Shown here: positions 1 to 10,102 of the stretch, one piece after another
How positions within the stretch are numbered: position 1 is the first letter of the stretch
Layout: every line of letters begins with the position of its first letter
Assembly (NCBI RefSeq): GCF_003387575.1
Contig: NZ_QUAB01000042.1
Span: 59,621-123,620 of the forward strand
DNA: 64,000 bases
From: Microbacterium bovistercoris
GTDB lineage: Bacteria; Actinomycetota; Actinomycetes; Actinomycetales; Microbacteriaceae
Direction: 5' to 3'
Position numbers and translations under genes: made by a program
The notes under the pieces: model-generated
Told to the model about the DNA's origin: nothing
What the model saw: only the letters and a program-made list of their open reading frames with translations
Database searches by the model: none

Positions 1-1581
1 GAGCGCCGACAGCGGGTCGTCCAGCACGAGCACCTTCGGTGCGGCGGCGACGGCGCGCGCCAGCGCGAGGCGCTGCCGCTGTCCGCCGGAGAGGCTCAGC
101 CCCTCCTCGCCGATGATCGTCTCCGTGCCCTCCGGCAACGAGTCGACGAAGCCGGCCTGCGCCACGTCGAGCGCCTCGCGCATGACGCGCTCGCCCTCTT
201 CGCTGTGCGGGTCGAGGTCGGCGCGGCCGAGCAGCACGTTGTCGCGCACGGAGGCCGAGAACAGCGTCGCATCCTCGAACGCCATCGCGATGTGCCGCCG
301 CAGCTCAGCCAGGGGCAGATCGCGCACGTCCACGCCGTCGAGCGTGACGCGACCGCCGGTGACGTCGTAGAGACGCGCCGGGAGCGTGGTGAGCGTGGTC
401 TTCCCACTTCCGGTCAGGCCGACCAGCGCCATGGTCTCGCCCGGGCGCAGCACCAGATCGATGCCGTCCAGCAGGTCGCGCTCCGAGGCGCCGGCATCCT
501 GGTACCGGAAGTGTGCGCCCTCGAAGGCGAGCTCGCCGCGGGGCTCCGCGATGTGCACCGGGTTCTTCGGGTCGGTGATCGTGTTCGTCTCCTGGAAGAT
601 GTCGAACACGCGGTCGGTCGCGGTGCGGGCATCCAGCATGAACGAGAACAGGAAGCCGATCGACTCGATCGGCCAGCGCAGCACGGTCGCCATCGCGAAG
701 AACGCGAACAGCTGCGCGGCGTCGATCTGCCCCTGCCAGATCAGCCAGATGCCGGCGAGCAGGCTGAGGCCGAAGGCGAGCTGCGGCATGAGGTCCAGCC
801 AGAACCAGATGGTGCCGACCGCGCGGGCCTTGCTGAGCTCGGTCTCGCGCAGCGTCTCGGCCTGGGAGCTGAAGCGGCGAAGGGCGTGCTTGCCGCGGCC
901 GAAGGCCTTCAGCACGCGGATGCCGTGCACGCTCTCCTCCACGCTGGTGGCGAGGTCACCGGCCTGGTCCTGGCTCTGCCTGGCGAGCACGCCGTAGCGC
1001 TTCTCGAACAGGTAGCCCTGGACCCACATCGGCACACCGGTGACGAGGAAGATCGTGCCGAGCAGCCAGTGCCACTGGAACAGCAGCACGGCGCCGATGA
1101 CGATGGTCAGCAGGTTCACGACCAGCAGGATGAGGCCGAACGCGATCCAGCGGCGGATCAGGCCGATGTCCTGCATCATGCGGCTGAGCAGCTGGCCGGA
1201 GCCCCAGCGGTCGTGGAACGCGACCGGCAGGGTCTGCAGGCGCGCGTAGATGTCGGCACGCATGCGGTACTCGACCTCGGTGGCCGGGGTGAGCACGAAC
1301 CAGCGGCGCAGCCAGACCATCGCGGCCTCACCGAGGCCGAGCAGCAGCACGATGCCGGCGCCGCCGACGATCGCCGCGACGTTGCCGGTCGCGATCGGGC
1401 CGCGGATGATCTGCTCGAGGACGATGGGCACCATCAGCGCGAGCACGGCAGCGGCGAGCGCGCTGGCGGCGCCGCCGACGAGGCGGCCGATGATCGGCTG
1501 GATGAACGGCTTCAGCCGCCACAGCGCAGCTGGGGTGGACAGGGATGAGGAAGCAGAAGAGGGGGTGGAGGACGCAGACAT
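1..1581 (-). CDS. ABC exporter half-transporter (TMD-NBD fusion), 3' end outside window
   Basis: The first 527 residues are in the window; the stop lies beyond base 1. A Ser/Thr-rich N-terminal tail (about 18 residues) precedes a six-helix exporter membrane domain (about residues 25-320). An ATPase domain follows, with Walker [10 protein letters not shown] near residue 386, the signature LSGGQRQRL near 493, and Walker B LVLDDP at the very end. In Walker B the usual catalytic Glu is Asp. In heterodimeric exporters (TM287/288, BmrCD, LmrCD types) this marks the non-catalytic half, so a partner with a normal Walker B is expected just beyond the window. The start is the ATG at 1581; no clear Shine-Dalgarno precedes it. 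Upstream are a short leader ORF and a good promoter. Likely role: drug, lipid or peptide export at the cytoplasmic membrane. The family assignment is firm; the substrate is unknown. Confidence 0.93.
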   Translation of the reverse strand, partial: MSASSTPSSASSSLSTPAALWRLKPFIQPIIGRLVGGAASALAAAVLALMVPIVLEQIIRGPIATGNVAAIVGGAGIVLLLGLGEAAMVWLRRWFVLTPATEVEYRMRADIYARLQTLPVAFHDRWGSGQLLSRMMQDIGLIRRWIAFGLILLVVNLLTIVIGAVLLFQWHWLLGTIFLVTGVPMWVQGYLFEKRYGVLARQSQDQAGDLATSVEESVHGIRVLKAFGRGKHALRRFSSQAETLRETELSKARAVGTIWFWLDLMPQLAFGLSLLAGIWLIWQGQIDAAQLFAFFAMATVLRWPIESIGFLFSFMLDARTATDRVFDIFQETNTITDPKNPVHIAEPRGELAFEGAHFRYQDAGASERDLLDGIDLVLRPGETMALVGLTGSGKTTLTTLPARLYDVTGGRVTLDGVDVRDLPLAELRRHIAMAFEDATLFSASVRDNVLLGRADLDPHSEEGERVMREALDVAQAGFVDSLPEGTETIIGEEGLSLSGGQRQRLALARAVAAAPKVLVLDDPLSAL

Positions 1582-1690
1582 GTGACGTATCGAGGATTCT
1601 TGAAGAGAGGGCGGAACTACGGCGACGATGAGGAAGCGGATGCCTCAAGGGGCACCCGCCGGTCGGTGGAGGCGGTGACTGCGGTGGTGC

Positions 1691-1762
1691 TCAGCCCAGA
1701 AGGGGAGCGTAGACCGAGCCGGGGACATCCGTGACGGCCGGCGAAGCGGTGGTCGTGAACAT
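1691..1762 (-). CDS. Putative 23-residue leader peptide ahead of the ABC exporter
   Basis: A short frame starts with ATG 8 nt after a perfect AGGAGG ribosome site and ends in TGA. It encodes 23 residues beginning MFTTTASP and ending YAPLLG. It sits between the promoter at 1815-1843 and the exporter start 110 nt further on. Its ribosome site is far better than that of the exporter gene itself. In Bacillus subtilis the heterodimeric exporter BmrCD is controlled by translation of a leader ORF (bmrB) through ribosome-mediated attenuation, and this layout is reminiscent of that. Between the leader stop and the exporter I find only weak 5-bp inverted repeats and no convincing intrinsic terminator, so the mechanism is open. 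It could also be a chance ORF. Confidence 0.5.
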   Translation of the reverse strand: MFTTTASPAVTDVPGSVYAPLLG

Positions 1763-1814
1763 GGTGTCCTCCTCGAAACTCGGCGATGCCGGCCGATCGG
1801 CGCGACAGCCCTCC

Positions 1815-1843
1815 AGCGTATTCCTGTGAACTCGCTGATGCAA
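1815..1843 (-). promoter_or_regulatory. Promoter for leader ORF and ABC exporter
   Basis: Read on the minus strand: -35 TTGCAT, 17-bp spacer, -10 TACGCT, about 50 nt before the leader ATG. The -10 lies in the decamer GGAATACGCT. A second exact copy of this decamer lies 28 bp upstream (plus coordinates 1843-1852), overlapping the -35. The duplication could be a regulator site or a second weak promoter. Confidence 0.6.
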
Positions 1844-1866
1844 GCGTATTCCCGAACCTCCTCCCG

Positions 1867-2361
1867 TCAGACGGCCGCCTCCCTGGCCAGGAGCGAGCGC
1901 TTCACGTCCACGCCCCAGGCGAAGCCGCCCATGCTGCCGTCACCGCGGAGCACCCGGTGGCAGGGCACGAACAGTGCGGGCGCGTTGCGCGCGCAGACGG
2001 ATGCGGCGGCCCGCGCCGCCTGCGGGTTGCCCAGTTCGATGGCGAACTCGGTGTAGGTCAACGGCTCGCCCGGTGCGATCCGGCGCAGCGCGTCCCACCC
2101 GCTGCGCTGCCGGTCGGTGCCGAACTGCCGCACGGGCACGGAGTCGATCGCGGCGAGGTCGCCGGCGTAGTAGGCGCGCACCGCGGATGCGGCATCCGTC
2201 TCGCCTTCGGCGATCGCGGCCGGACGGTGCGCCGGTGCGAGCCGCGCCACGATCTCGTCGCGCGAGTCGGTCCAGCCGGATGCCAGCACGCGCTGCTCGT
2301 CGTCGGCGAGGATCGTGAAGGGTCCGTCCGGAGTCTGCACGGTCTGGATGATGGCGTTCAT
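1867..2361 (-). CDS. ogt: Methylated-DNA--protein-cysteine methyltransferase
   Basis: 164 residues, the usual length for Ogt/MGMT. It repairs O6-methylguanine and O4-methylthymine by suicidal alkyl transfer to the Cys in the motif FVPCHRVL (Cys134). The preceding segment [18 protein letters not shown] is the DNA-binding winged-helix signature. The ATG at 2361 overlaps the stop of the upstream Ada/AlkA-type gene by 4 nt (ATGA), so the two are translationally coupled. Together they form an alkylation-damage operon: the upstream protein combines a regulator/phosphotriester domain with a base glycosylase, and this gene supplies the O6-alkyl repair that the upstream fusion lacks. Confidence 0.96.
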   Translation of the reverse strand: MNAIIQTVQTPDGPFTILADDEQRVLASGWTDSRDEIVARLAPAHRPAAIAEGETDAASAVRAYYAGDLAAIDSVPVRQFGTDRQRSGWDALRRIAPGEPLTYTEFAIELGNPQAARAAASVCARNAPALFVPCHRVLRGDGSMGGFAWGVDVKRSLLAREAAV

Positions 2362-3848
2362 GAGTTCTTCTCCTCGGTCTTCTTCGCTGTTCTGCGCTTC
2401 ACGGGCGCGTTGCGCCACAGGTGCGCGGTGAGGTAGCTGCGCCACGGCGCCGTCCGCACGGCCCAGGCCGCGAGCGGGGCGGGATCGGCGGGGAGCCCTG
2501 CGGCCGCTCCCCCGGCCCGGGCGGCGACGTCTCCGGGGAGGAAGACGTCCGGGTCGCCGATCACCCGCATCCGCACGTAGTCCGCCGTCCACGGGCCGAT
2601 GCCCGGCATCGCCAGCAGGGCGGCGCGCTGGTCGTCGGCGTCGTCGCCGACACTGAGCACGAGGTCCCCGCTCCCCAGTGCGGCGGCGGCACCGGTGATC
2701 GCCCGGATCCGCGCGGCGGGACCGCGCAGCACTTCGGCGCCGTGCTCGGCGATCGCGGTCATCGTCGGGAACAGGATGCCGCCGTCGGCGGTGCGCTCGC
2801 CGAGCGCGTCTGCGAGCGCTGTGAGAGCAGTGCGGGCGGCGACCACCGTGATCTGCTGGCCCACCATCGCGCGGACCAGCATCTCGTGCGGATCGACGGC
2901 GCCGGGCACGCGGATGCCGGGGACACGGGCGACGAGCGGCGCGAGCTCCGGATGCACGGCGATCGCCGCATCCACCGCTGCGGGATCGGCGTCCAGATCG
3001 AACAGCCGGCGCGAGCGTGCGACGAGCGGTGCCAGGTCGCCGAGCCTGGACAGCCTCGCTCGCAGGTGCAGCCGAGTGCCGTCGTGATGAAGACGGAACC
3101 ACGCCGGTCCGCCGTCCAGGCGCAGGTTACGCTCGAACGATCGCGGACCGGACTCCTCCACCCCGGGAAGGGCGCGGGCGGCCATCCAGTCGAACAGCCC
3201 GTCCAGGTCGATCGGCGCGCGGTAGGGCAGGAGCAGGTCGATCGTGCCGGGCACGGTGTCGCAGACCGGAGCCCCGCCGGGGCGGCGGCGCGCCCGCAGT
3301 TCGGTCGGGGTCATCCCGAACACCTCGCGCACCGTGTCGTTGAACTGCCGCAGGCTGGCGAAGCCCGCCGAGAACGCGGCATCCGCCACCGCCAGGTCGG
3401 TGCCGACCAGCAGCATCCGCGCGGTGTGCGCGCGGTGCGCGCGGGACAGCGCGAGGGGTCCGGCGCCGAGCTCCGCGACCAGCATCCGGTTCAGGTGCCG
3501 CGGCGAGTAACCGAGCCGGCGTGCGAGTCCGGGGACCCCCTCGCGATCGACGACTCCGTCACCGATCAGGCGCATGGCCCTTGCGGCGGCATCGCCGCGC
3601 AGGTTCCAGTCCGGCGAGCCGGGCGCCGCCTCGGGCAGGCATCGCTTGCAGGCCCGATACCCCGCCTCGTGTGCGGCGGCGCTGGTCGGAAAGAAGGTGA
3701 CGTTCGCGGGCTTCGGGGTGCGAGCGGGGCAGCTCGGCCGGCAGTAGATGCCGGTCGAGCGCACCGCCGTCACGAACTGCCCGTCGAAGCGGGTGTCCCG
3801 TGCGCTGATCGCGCGGTACCGCTCGTCGAAGGTCATCGTCAGGGTCAT
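2358..3848 (-). CDS. alkA: Ada regulator/AlkA DNA-3-methyladenine glycosylase fusion
   Basis: 496 residues in three parts. Residues 1-80 are an Ada metal-binding domain with four Zn ligands Cys36, Cys40, Cys67 and Cys70. One of these accepts methyl groups from DNA phosphotriesters and switches Ada into an activator. Residues about 80-190 are an AraC-type helix-turn-helix pair. Residues about 195-490 are an AlkA-type glycosylase: an N-terminal AlkA domain, the hairpin [11 protein letters not shown] (414-424), and a likely catalytic Asp440 in FLPGDVA. It removes alkylated purines and probably activates its own operon. Start ATG 3848; a later Met at 3836 is possible. Ada-AlkA fusions are common in actinobacteria. 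The last ten residues are Lys-rich, which is unremarkable for a DNA-binding protein. Confidence 0.93.
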   Translation of the reverse strand: MTLTMTFDERYRAISARDTRFDGQFVTAVRSTGIYCRPSCPARTPKPANVTFFPTSAAAHEAGYRACKRCLPEAAPGSPDWNLRGDAAARAMRLIGDGVVDREGVPGLARRLGYSPRHLNRMLVAELGAGPLALSRAHRAHTARMLLVGTDLAVADAAFSAGFASLRQFNDTVREVFGMTPTELRARRRPGGAPVCDTVPGTIDLLLPYRAPIDLDGLFDWMAARALPGVEESGPRSFERNLRLDGGPAWFRLHHDGTRLHLRARLSRLGDLAPLVARSRRLFDLDADPAAVDAAIAVHPELAPLVARVPGIRVPGAVDPHEMLVRAMVGQQITVVAARTALTALADALGERTADGGILFPTMTAIAEHGAEVLRGPAARIRAITGAAAALGSGDLVLSVGDDADDQRAALLAMPGIGPWTADYVRMRVIGDPDVFLPGDVAARAGGAAAGLPADPAPLAAWAVRTAPWRSYLTAHLWRNAPVKRRTAKKTEEKNS

Positions 3849-3917
3849 GCCCCTACTCTGACACGCCCCGACGACGATGGCTCGCGGAAATCGGACACGG
3901 CTGTGCCCGGCCCGCTC

Positions 3918-5525
3918 CTAGTGGAAGAAGTGACGCTCGCCCGTGAAGAACATCGTCACGCCGGCCTTGCGGGCCGCGTCCACGACCTCCTCGTCGCGCA
4001 CCGATCCGCCCGGCTGCACGATCGCCGTGATGCCGGCGTCGATGAGCACCTGCGCACCGTCAGCGAACGGGAAGAACGCGTCGGATGCCGCGACGGACCC
4101 TGCCGCACGGCCACCGGCGCGCTCGACGGCGAGGCGGCACGAGTCGACCCTGTTGACCTGTCCCATGCCGACGCCGACGGTCGCGTTGTCCTTGGCCAGC
4201 ACGATCGCGTTCGACTTCACGGCGCGGCACGCCTTCCACGCGAAGATGAGGTTCTCCAGCTCGTCATCGCCGGGCTTCTCACCCGAGACGAGCTCCCAGT
4301 TCTTCGCCACCGACCAGATGTCGTCCGGGAAGCGGTCGGCGTCCTGCAGCAGCAGGCCGCCCGACACCAGGCGCACGTCCATGCGCTCCTGCTGCCAGTC
4401 CTCGGGCAGCTTCAGCAGACGCAGGTTCTTCTTCGCCTTGAACACCTCGAGCGCGGCAGGCTCGAAGTCGGGGGCCACGATGACCTCGGTGAAGATGTCC
4501 TTGAGGTTCTCGGCCATCTTCAGGGTGACGGTGCCGTTCGCGGCGATCACGCCGCCGTACGCCGAGACCGGGTCGCACTCGTGGGCGCGCAGGTGGGCGC
4601 TGGCGATCGGGTCGAGGGCGTTCGGCGCGGTGGTCGCGATGCCGCAGGGGTTGGCGTGCTTGATGATCGCGACGGACGGCAGCACCATGTCGTAGGCGGC
4701 GCGCAGGGCGGCATCCGCGTCGACGTAGTTGTTGTACGACATCTCCTTGCCCTGCAGCTGCGTCGCCTGCGCGATGCCGTGGCCTCCGGCCCGGGTGTAG
4801 ATGGCCGCGCGCTGGTGCGAGTTCTCGCCGTAGCGCAGGGTCGCGAGACGCTCGGCCTTGATCGTCAGGTGCGCGGGCAGGTCCTCGCCCTCGCCCAGCG
4901 TGCCCTCGGCGAACCACGCGGCGACGGCGGTGTCGTAGGCGGCGGTGTGCGCGAAGGCGCGTGCGGCGAGCTCGCGACGCTGCACCAGCGTGGTGCCACC
5001 GGCGCGCACCGACTCGATGACCGCCGGGTACGACTCCGGCGAGACGACGATCGCGACGTTCGCGTGGTTCTTCGCCGCGGCGCGCACCATGGCAGGGCCG
5101 CCGATGTCGATCTGCTCGACGATGTCGTCGCCCTCGGCCCCGGATGCCACGGTCTCGACGAACGGGTACAGGTTGACGACGACCAGCTCGAAGGGCTCGA
5201 TGCCGAGGTCCTGCAGCTGGCGCTCGTGGTCCTCGAGGCGCAGGTCGGCGAGCAGCCCGCCGTGGATCTTCGGGTGCAAGGTCTTGACGCGGCCGTCGAG
5301 CATCTCCGCGACGCCGGTGACGGCGGCCACGTCGGTGACCGCATGACCGGCTTCGCGGATGGTCGCGGCGGTGGAGCCGGTGGAGACGATCTCGACGCCG
5401 GCCTCGGTCAGCGCCGCGGCGAGGTCGAGCAGACCGGACTTGTCGCTGACGGAGACCAGCGCGCGGCGGATCGGGACCGTGTCGCGGTGGCGGTAGAGCG
5501 AGGGATCCTGACGGGGGCCGGCCAT
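3918..5525 (-). CDS. purH: Bifunctional AICAR formyltransferase / IMP cyclohydrolase
   Basis: 535 residues, the full length of PurH. It catalyses the last two steps of de novo purine synthesis (AICAR to FAICAR to IMP). The N-terminal cyclohydrolase (MGS-like) domain begins [11 protein letters not shown] and carries [10 protein letters not shown]. The C-terminal transformylase domain has the Lys-His segment [10 protein letters not shown] ribosome site GGAGC lies 8 nt before ATG 5525. It is last in the cluster PerM-purN-purH; the gap to purN is 43 nt. The same order (PerM Rv0955, purN, purH) occurs in mycobacteria. Confidence 0.98.
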   Translation of the reverse strand: MAGPRQDPSLYRHRDTVPIRRALVSVSDKSGLLDLAAALTEAGVEIVSTGSTAATIREAGHAVTDVAAVTGVAEMLDGRVKTLHPKIHGGLLADLRLEDHERQLQDLGIEPFELVVVNLYPFVETVASGAEGDDIVEQIDIGGPAMVRAAAKNHANVAIVVSPESYPAVIESVRAGGTTLVQRRELAARAFAHTAAYDTAVAAWFAEGTLGEGEDLPAHLTIKAERLATLRYGENSHQRAAIYTRAGGHGIAQATQLQGKEMSYNNYVDADAALRAAYDMVLPSVAIIKHANPCGIATTAPNALDPIASAHLRAHECDPVSAYGGVIAANGTVTLKMAENLKDIFTEVIVAPDFEPAALEVFKAKKNLRLLKLPEDWQQERMDVRLVSGGLLLQDADRFPDDIWSVAKNWELVSGEKPGDDELENLIFAWKACRAVKSNAIVLAKDNATVGVGMGQVNRVDSCRLAVERAGGRAAGSVAASDAFFPFADGAQVLIDAGITAIVQPGGSVRDEEVVDAARKAGVTMFFTGERHFFH

Positions 5526-5568
5526 GATGATGCTCCTTGGAGTGCGGTGTCGGGTTTCGAGGGGTGGT

Positions 5569-6150
5569 TCAGGACGTGAGTGCGAGCTCGCCGGTGGCGA
5601 TGTGCTGCACCACTTCGATGAGCAGCCTGCGCTCCACAGGCTTGATGCGCTCGTGCAGGCTGTGCTCGGTGTCGCCCGGGAGCACGGGTACGCGCTCCTG
5701 GGCGAGGATCGGTCCGGAGTCGACCCCGTCGTCGACGACGATCACACTGGCCCCGGTCTCGGAGACCCCTGCGGCGAGCGCGTCGCGCACACCGTGCGCG
5801 CCGGGGAACTCGGGCAGGTAGGCCGGGTGCGTGTTGATGATGTGCGGCGCGTACTGCGCGACCAGTGACGCCGGCAGCAGGCGCATCAGACCGCTGAGCA
5901 CGATGAGGTCGGGCGACCAGACCTCCAGCTGCCGGCCGAGCTCGGCGCCCCAGGCATCCCGGTTGTCGTGCTCGTGCCAGGGCACGGTGAAGGTGGGGAT
6001 GCCGAACTCCTCGGCATGCGCGAGGCCGTCGGCATCACGATCGGCGCCCACGACGACCACCCGAGCCGGGAAGTCGGGGTGGCGGGCGGCTTCGAGCAGG
6101 GCACGGAGATTCGAGCCGGTGCCCGAGATCAGAACAGCGACCGTCAGCAC
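5569..6150 (-). CDS. purN: Phosphoribosylglycinamide formyltransferase
   Basis: 193 residues. It transfers a formyl group from 10-formyl-tetrahydrofolate to GAR, the third step of purine synthesis. The N-terminus has [15 protein letters not shown], the phosphate-binding loop of GART, and the core has [18 protein letters not shown], which carries the catalytic His of the family. The start is GTG at 6150, only 4 nt after the stop of the PerM-like gene, so the two are probably coupled. Confidence 0.97.
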   Translation of the reverse strand: MLTVAVLISGTGSNLRALLEAARHPDFPARVVVVGADRDADGLAHAEEFGIPTFTVPWHEHDNRDAWGAELGRQLEVWSPDLIVLSGLMRLLPASLVAQYAPHIINTHPAYLPEFPGAHGVRDALAAGVSETGASVIVVDDGVDSGPILAQERVPVLPGDTEHSLHERIKPVERRLLIEVVQHIATGELALTS

Positions 6151-6154
6151 GCGG

Positions 6155-7468
6155 TCAGTCTACCCGGGTGCCGGGCGTGTCCTGACCGGATGACCGCGCA
6201 TCCGCCGGCGCCGCATCAAACGCCGCCATCTCCTCGCGCCAGCGGTCGGTGCGCTCCTCTGCGAGCTCGTCACGATGACGGGGCGCGAGCAGCAGGATGC
6301 CGGCGCCCACGAGCACCTCGAGTCCGATCGCGAGGGCGAGTGCACCGGGCTGCGGTCCGGTCTCGGCCAGGCGGCCGGGGCCGATGGACCCGGATGCCAG
6401 CACCGCCGCCAGCGCGGCGACGCCGGCCGAGAGCAGGGCGATGCCGGCAGCGATGACGGCGCGCGGGCCGTATCCCTCCGCCCCGCCCTCCCAGACCAGC
6501 TTGGAGCGCACCATCCACCCGGCCAGCGCACCGGCGGCGATCGGGATCAGCACCACGACGAGCGTCCAGAACGAGTCCACGGGCGGCAGCAGTCCGAGCA
6601 CCGGGATTCCGGGCACGACGCCCAGCTGGGTGCCGGCGGGCGACACCGCGGTGCCCGCACCGACCGCGAAGCCGGGTCCGGCGATCCATGCCACCGACCA
6701 GACCACCAACGTCGGCAGGTAGGCGAGCTGGCCGAGCGTGATGACGGTCGCGCCGAGCCCGTCCACGTGCGCGCTCTCGAACAGGGCGATGACCTCGCCC
6801 CCGCGCAGCACCATCATGACCGCAAGGCCCAGGGCTCCGACCCCGGTGAGCGCGACCAGGGTCACCGCTGCGCCGCGAACGGCCTCGGCGGGCACCGGTG
6901 CCCAGTCTCCCCAGTCGTCGACGACGTCGTGCAGGCGGTCGATCACCCCGCCGTCCCCCTCGGACCAGGCGTGCCGGACGGCACCGGCGAGCGCACCGGC
7001 GAGATAGACCGCGACGGGCAGGACGGCTCCGACCCAGAACGGGATGCGGGCAGCGGGCACGGCCGCCGTCAGGGCGACCAGCAGCGAGATCGCAGCGAAG
7101 ACCGCAGTGCCGCCGATCACGCCGGAGAGCCAGGCGCCCGCCGCGGACGCCCGCCGCCCGGAACGCGCCGCGAACAGCAGGGTGAACAGCAGCAGCGCGA
7201 GCGGCGTGACCGAGAGGGTGAACCGCGCGGCCTCAGGGGCGATCCCGGTGGACCGGACGACCTCGTCGGGGATCGTGATCTGCATCGCGGCGCCATGCCC
7301 GAACTGCCAGAGCGTGCCGCTCGCCGGCCACAGCGCGCCCCAGTCGGCGGCGGCGCCGAAGGCGATGGTCCACAGCAGCGTCAGGGGCGCCAGCAGCACC
7401 GCCAGGCCGACGGCAGCGGCGATCGCGGCGTCGAGTGCGGCGAGAAGGGCGACGGTGAGGCGTTGCAT
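6155..7468 (-). CDS. DUF6350 / PerM-like polytopic membrane protein
   Basis: 437 residues with roughly eleven to twelve hydrophobic segments alternating with short Arg-containing loops, and a cytoplasmic Asp/Glu/Arg-rich tail of about 35 residues. Its position directly upstream of purN and purH matches the actinobacterial DUF6350 family. The mycobacterial member PerM (Rv0955) helps cell division under Mg limitation and beta-lactam stress. The ATG at 7468 is preceded by a TAGGCT -10 box 9 nt upstream, so the mRNA leader should be nearly absent. A direct role in purine synthesis is unlikely; the linkage is positional. Confidence 0.85.
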   Translation of the reverse strand: MQRLTVALLAALDAAIAAAVGLAVLLAPLTLLWTIAFGAAADWGALWPASGTLWQFGHGAAMQITIPDEVVRSTGIAPEAARFTLSVTPLALLLFTLLFAARSGRRASAAGAWLSGVIGGTAVFAAISLLVALTAAVPAARIPFWVGAVLPVAVYLAGALAGAVRHAWSEGDGGVIDRLHDVVDDWGDWAPVPAEAVRGAAVTLVALTGVGALGLAVMMVLRGGEVIALFESAHVDGLGATVITLGQLAYLPTLVVWSVAWIAGPGFAVGAGTAVSPAGTQLGVVPGIPVLGLLPPVDSFWTLVVVLIPIAAGALAGWMVRSKLVWEGGAEGYGPRAVIAAGIALLSAGVAALAAVLASGSIGPGRLAETGPQPGALALAIGLEVLVGAGILLLAPRHRDELAEERTDRWREEMAAFDAAPADARSSGQDTPGTRVD

Positions 7469-7552
7469 GTCGTCAAAAGCCTACGTCGTCCGCCCCTGAC
7501 CCTTTTCCGCGCACCCCCGGCACGCGATAGATTCTCCTGCGGAGGTCCCCCG

Positions 7553-8977
7553 ATGACTACAGCCCCTGCCGCCCCCGACACCCGCCAGAAGGAGCCGGCG
7601 AACGCCGTCGACCGCTTCTTCGAGATCACCGAGCGCGGATCCACCTTCGGCGCGGAGATCCGCGGCGGAGTGGTCACGTTCGTGACGATGGCGTACATCG
7701 TCATCCTGAACCCGATCATCCTGTCGACGCCGGATGTCGCCGGCAACACCTTGCCCGGCCCCGCCGTGGCCGCGGCGACCGCCTTCACCGCCGGTGTGAT
7801 GACGCTGCTGTTCGCGCTCGTCTCCCGGCTGCCGTTCGCCTTCGCGGCGGGCCTCGGCATCAATGCCTTCCTGGCGTTCTCGGTGGTCGGGACCGTGACG
7901 TGGCCCGAGGCGATGGCGCTGGTCGTGATCAACGGCCTGGTCATCGTGCTGCTCGCCGCGACCGGTCTGCGGAAGATGATCTTCGACGCCGTCCCCGTGC
8001 AGCTCAAGCTCGCGATCACCGTCGGCATCGGCCTGTTCATCGCCTTCATCGGTTTCGTGAACGCCGGCTTCGTCACGGCGACGGGCAACGCCTCGCCCCC
8101 GGTCGACCTCGGCACCGGCGGTTCGGTGGCGAGCATCCCGACCCTGCTCTTCGTGATCACGCTGCTGATCGGCGGCGCGCTCATCGCGCTGCGCATCAAG
8201 GGCGCCATCCTCATCGCCCTCGCCGGCGGCACCGTGCTCGGCGCGATCATCAGCGCGATCTGGAAGGTGGACGGCCTCGGGTTCGATCTCTCCGGCGGCA
8301 TCGTCGGCGTGCCCGATCTCAGCCTGCTCGGCGCCGTCGACTTCTCGTTCGACCTCGGCAAGGTCAGCATCGTCGCGCTGGTGATGTTCGTGTTCACCCT
8401 GGTGTTCTCCAACTTCTTCGACGCCATGGGCACGATGACCGGTCTCGCGAAGGAAGCCGATCTGGCCGACGAGAAGGGTGACTTCCCGCGGATCAAGTCG
8501 GCGCTGATCGTCGAGGGCGTCGGCGCGGTCGTCGGCGGTGGCACGTCGTCGTCATCGGCCACGGTGTTCGTCGAGTCGGGCGCGGGCATCGGTGAGGGCG
8601 CGCGAACCGGCTTCGCCACGGCGATCACCGGCGTGCTGCTGCTCCTGACCATGTTCTTCACGCCGCTCACGTCGCTGGTGCCCAGCGCGGTCGCCGCCTC
8701 GGCCCTGGTGCTCGTCGGCGCGATGATGCTCGCGCAGATCAAGAACATCGACTTCAGCGACTTCCGTGTGCTGCTGCCGGTGTTCCTCACCGTCACCGTC
8801 ATGCCGATGACCTACTCGATCGCCAACGGCATCGGGGCGGGCTTCGTCAGCTGGGTGGTCGTGAACGCGGTGTCCGGCAAGGCGAAGACCATCCATCCGC
8901 TGCTGTGGATCGTCGCCGCCGGCTTCGTGCTGTTCTTCGCCCGCGGCCCGCTCGAGGTCGCCTTCGGCGTCGCCTGA
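7553..8977 (+). CDS. NCS2-family purine (adenine/guanine/hypoxanthine) permease, AzgA-like
   Basis: 474 residues with about 12-14 membrane segments. It begins with the AzgA-type lead-in RFFEITERGSTFGAEIRGGV and TFVTMAYIVILNP. The core motifs FAAGLGINAFLAF, SNFFDAMGTMTGLA and GTSSSSATVFVESGAGIGEG are the substrate-binding helices of proton-coupled nucleobase transporters. The ATG at 7553 follows GGAGG by 7 nt. It is divergent from the PerM-purN-purH operon, which fits purine salvage beside de novo synthesis. I see no purine riboswitch in the 84-bp divergent gap. Confidence 0.94.
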   Translation: MTTAPAAPDTRQKEPANAVDRFFEITERGSTFGAEIRGGVVTFVTMAYIVILNPIILSTPDVAGNTLPGPAVAAATAFTAGVMTLLFALVSRLPFAFAAGLGINAFLAFSVVGTVTWPEAMALVVINGLVIVLLAATGLRKMIFDAVPVQLKLAITVGIGLFIAFIGFVNAGFVTATGNASPPVDLGTGGSVASIPTLLFVITLLIGGALIALRIKGAILIALAGGTVLGAIISAIWKVDGLGFDLSGGIVGVPDLSLLGAVDFSFDLGKVSIVALVMFVFTLVFSNFFDAMGTMTGLAKEADLADEKGDFPRIKSALIVEGVGAVVGGGTSSSSATVFVESGAGIGEGARTGFATAITGVLLLLTMFFTPLTSLVPSAVAASALVLVGAMMLAQIKNIDFSDFRVLLPVFLTVTVMPMTYSIANGIGAGFVSWVVVNAVSGKAKTIHPLLWIVAAGFVLFFARGPLEVAFGVA

Positions 8978-8997
8978 CGCCGGCTCAGCCGGTTTCG

Positions 8998-9039
8998 CGA
9001 CGAAGGGGACGGATGCTGCGGCATCCGTCCCCTTCGTCG
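8998..9039. terminator. Bidirectional terminator hairpin
   Basis: Perfect 19-bp arms CGACGAAGGGGACGGATGC and its complement around a TGCG loop, between the convergent permease and VOC genes. There is no T-tract. The loop-closing bases are the CGGATGC/GCATCCG pair seen in three other terminators of this window. Confidence 0.9.
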
Positions 9040-9042
9040 TAC

Positions 9043-9444
9043 TCAGGCGTATGCCGCGGCGAACTCCGCAGACGGCTCGATCGGCTCGATGACGTCGAGC
9101 AGCACGCCGCCGGGCGCCTCGACGATGAAGTGCCGCTGCCCGAAGTCCTCGTCGCGCAGCGCAAGCCGCTCCGGCAGCCGGAGATCGCCGACCAGGCGGG
9201 CGTGCTCGGCAGCGGCATCCGCCACCTCGACGTTCAGCAGCAGACCGGCCACCGGCCGTCGGAAGCCGTGCGGGATCGTCTCGTGCATGCTGTCGAGGAT
9301 GGCGAGTTCTCCGCCGTCGAAACGCAGGCTGACGTACCAGTCGGCCTCGAACGTCGTCTCGAATCCCAGCACCTCGCGGTAGAAGCGGGCGGAGGCCTCG
9401 ACGTCCTCCACCATGAGCACGGGATAGAACGAGCTGATCTGCAT
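9043..9444 (-). CDS. VOC-superfamily (glyoxalase/bleomycin-resistance fold) protein
   Basis: 133 residues, one VOC unit of paired beta-alpha-beta-beta-beta modules: [20 protein letters not shown] at the start and [18 protein letters not shown] near the end. Members are lyases, dioxygenases or drug-binding proteins, and the substrate cannot be read from the sequence. The start ATG 9444 follows AAAGGAT. It is transcribed divergently from a TetR regulator with two inverted repeats in the 78-bp gap, so it is probably the regulator's target. Confidence 0.88.
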   Translation of the reverse strand: MQISSFYPVLMVEDVEASARFYREVLGFETTFEADWYVSLRFDGGELAILDSMHETIPHGFRRPVAGLLLNVEVADAAAEHARLVGDLRLPERLALRDEDFGQRHFIVEAPGGVLLDVIEPIEPSAEFAAAYA

Positions 9445-9455
9445 GTCGCGATCCT

Positions 9456-9511
9456 TTACATACTCTGTGTTTGTAACTGGCACAGTTAGGATACATGCAC
9501 ACCGTATGTAA
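9456..9511. promoter_or_regulatory. Divergent promoter/operator region of VOC and TetR genes
   Basis: Two nested inverted repeats. The outer pair is TTACATAC (9456-9463) with GTATGTAA (9504-9511), 40 bp apart. The inner palindrome is TAACTG GCA CAGTTA (9474-9488). Both are AT-rich compared with the surroundings, as expected for operator and -10 sequences. The inner palindrome is the better TetR operator candidate. Confidence 0.6.
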
Positions 9512-9522
9512 GGGAACGCCCG

Positions 9523-10098
9523 ATGCCCAGAGCCACTGCCGCAGACGCCGCCGCGACCGCGGAGCGCGTGCTGGAGGCCGCGACCGCGCGCTTCGCCGCG
9601 CAGGGATTCGCGGCGACATCGGTCGACGACGTCGCTGCGGATGCCGCGGTCACCCGCGGCGCCGTCTATCACCACTACGCGTCGAAGCCGGGGCTGTTCA
9701 CCGCGGTCGTGCAGCGGATGCAGCAGGAGGTCGCGGGTGCCGTCGTCGCGGCCGCCGGCGAAGGCTCCCCCGCCGAGGCACTGCGCCGAGGCAGCCACGC
9801 CTTCCTCGACGCGATCACCGCCGGCGGCCATGCCAGGGTGCTGCTCCTCGACGCCCCGGCCGTGCTCGGCTGGGATGCCTGGCGACAGGCTGACGCCGAG
9901 GCATCCGCCGTGCACCTCCGCGAAGCGCTGGTCGCCGCCGGAGTCGCGGATGCCGAGGCGGATGCCACGACCGCACTGCTCTCCGGAGCGATGAACGAGG
10001 CCGCGCTCTGGCTCTCCGAGCGTCCGGGAGACGCCGCTGCGCGATCATCCGTGCACGCGGTGCTGGAGCGGCTGCTGGACGCCGTCGCGCCCCGGTAG
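9523..10098 (+). CDS. TetR/AcrR-family transcriptional regulator
   Basis: 191 residues. The N-terminal helix-turn-helix reads [20 protein letters not shown] then [18 protein letters not shown], the classic TetR recognition helix. The C-terminal ligand domain is Ala-rich and has no recognisable subfamily mark. The ATG at 9523 follows AAGGGA by 7 nt. It is divergent from the VOC gene with shared palindromes, which suggests autorepression and control of that gene. Confidence 0.92.
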   Translation: MPRATAADAAATAERVLEAATARFAAQGFAATSVDDVAADAAVTRGAVYHHYASKPGLFTAVVQRMQQEVAGAVVAAAGEGSPAEALRRGSHAFLDAITAGGHARVLLLDAPAVLGWDAWRQADAEASAVHLREALVAAGVADAEADATTALLSGAMNEAALWLSERPGDAAARSSVHAVLERLLDAVAPR

Positions 10099-10102
10099 CG
10101 GG

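Noticed and set aside
205..1548. Long open frame on the plus strand opposite the ABC exporter
   Set aside because: High GC makes antisense frames open by chance. The opposite strand has clear Walker and signature motifs, and the plus-strand translation has only low-complexity Arg/Gln/Ala text.
2421..5579. 1,052-codon open frame antisense to alkA and purH
   Set aside because: It spans two well-defined genes and their gap, and its protein has no recognisable domain.
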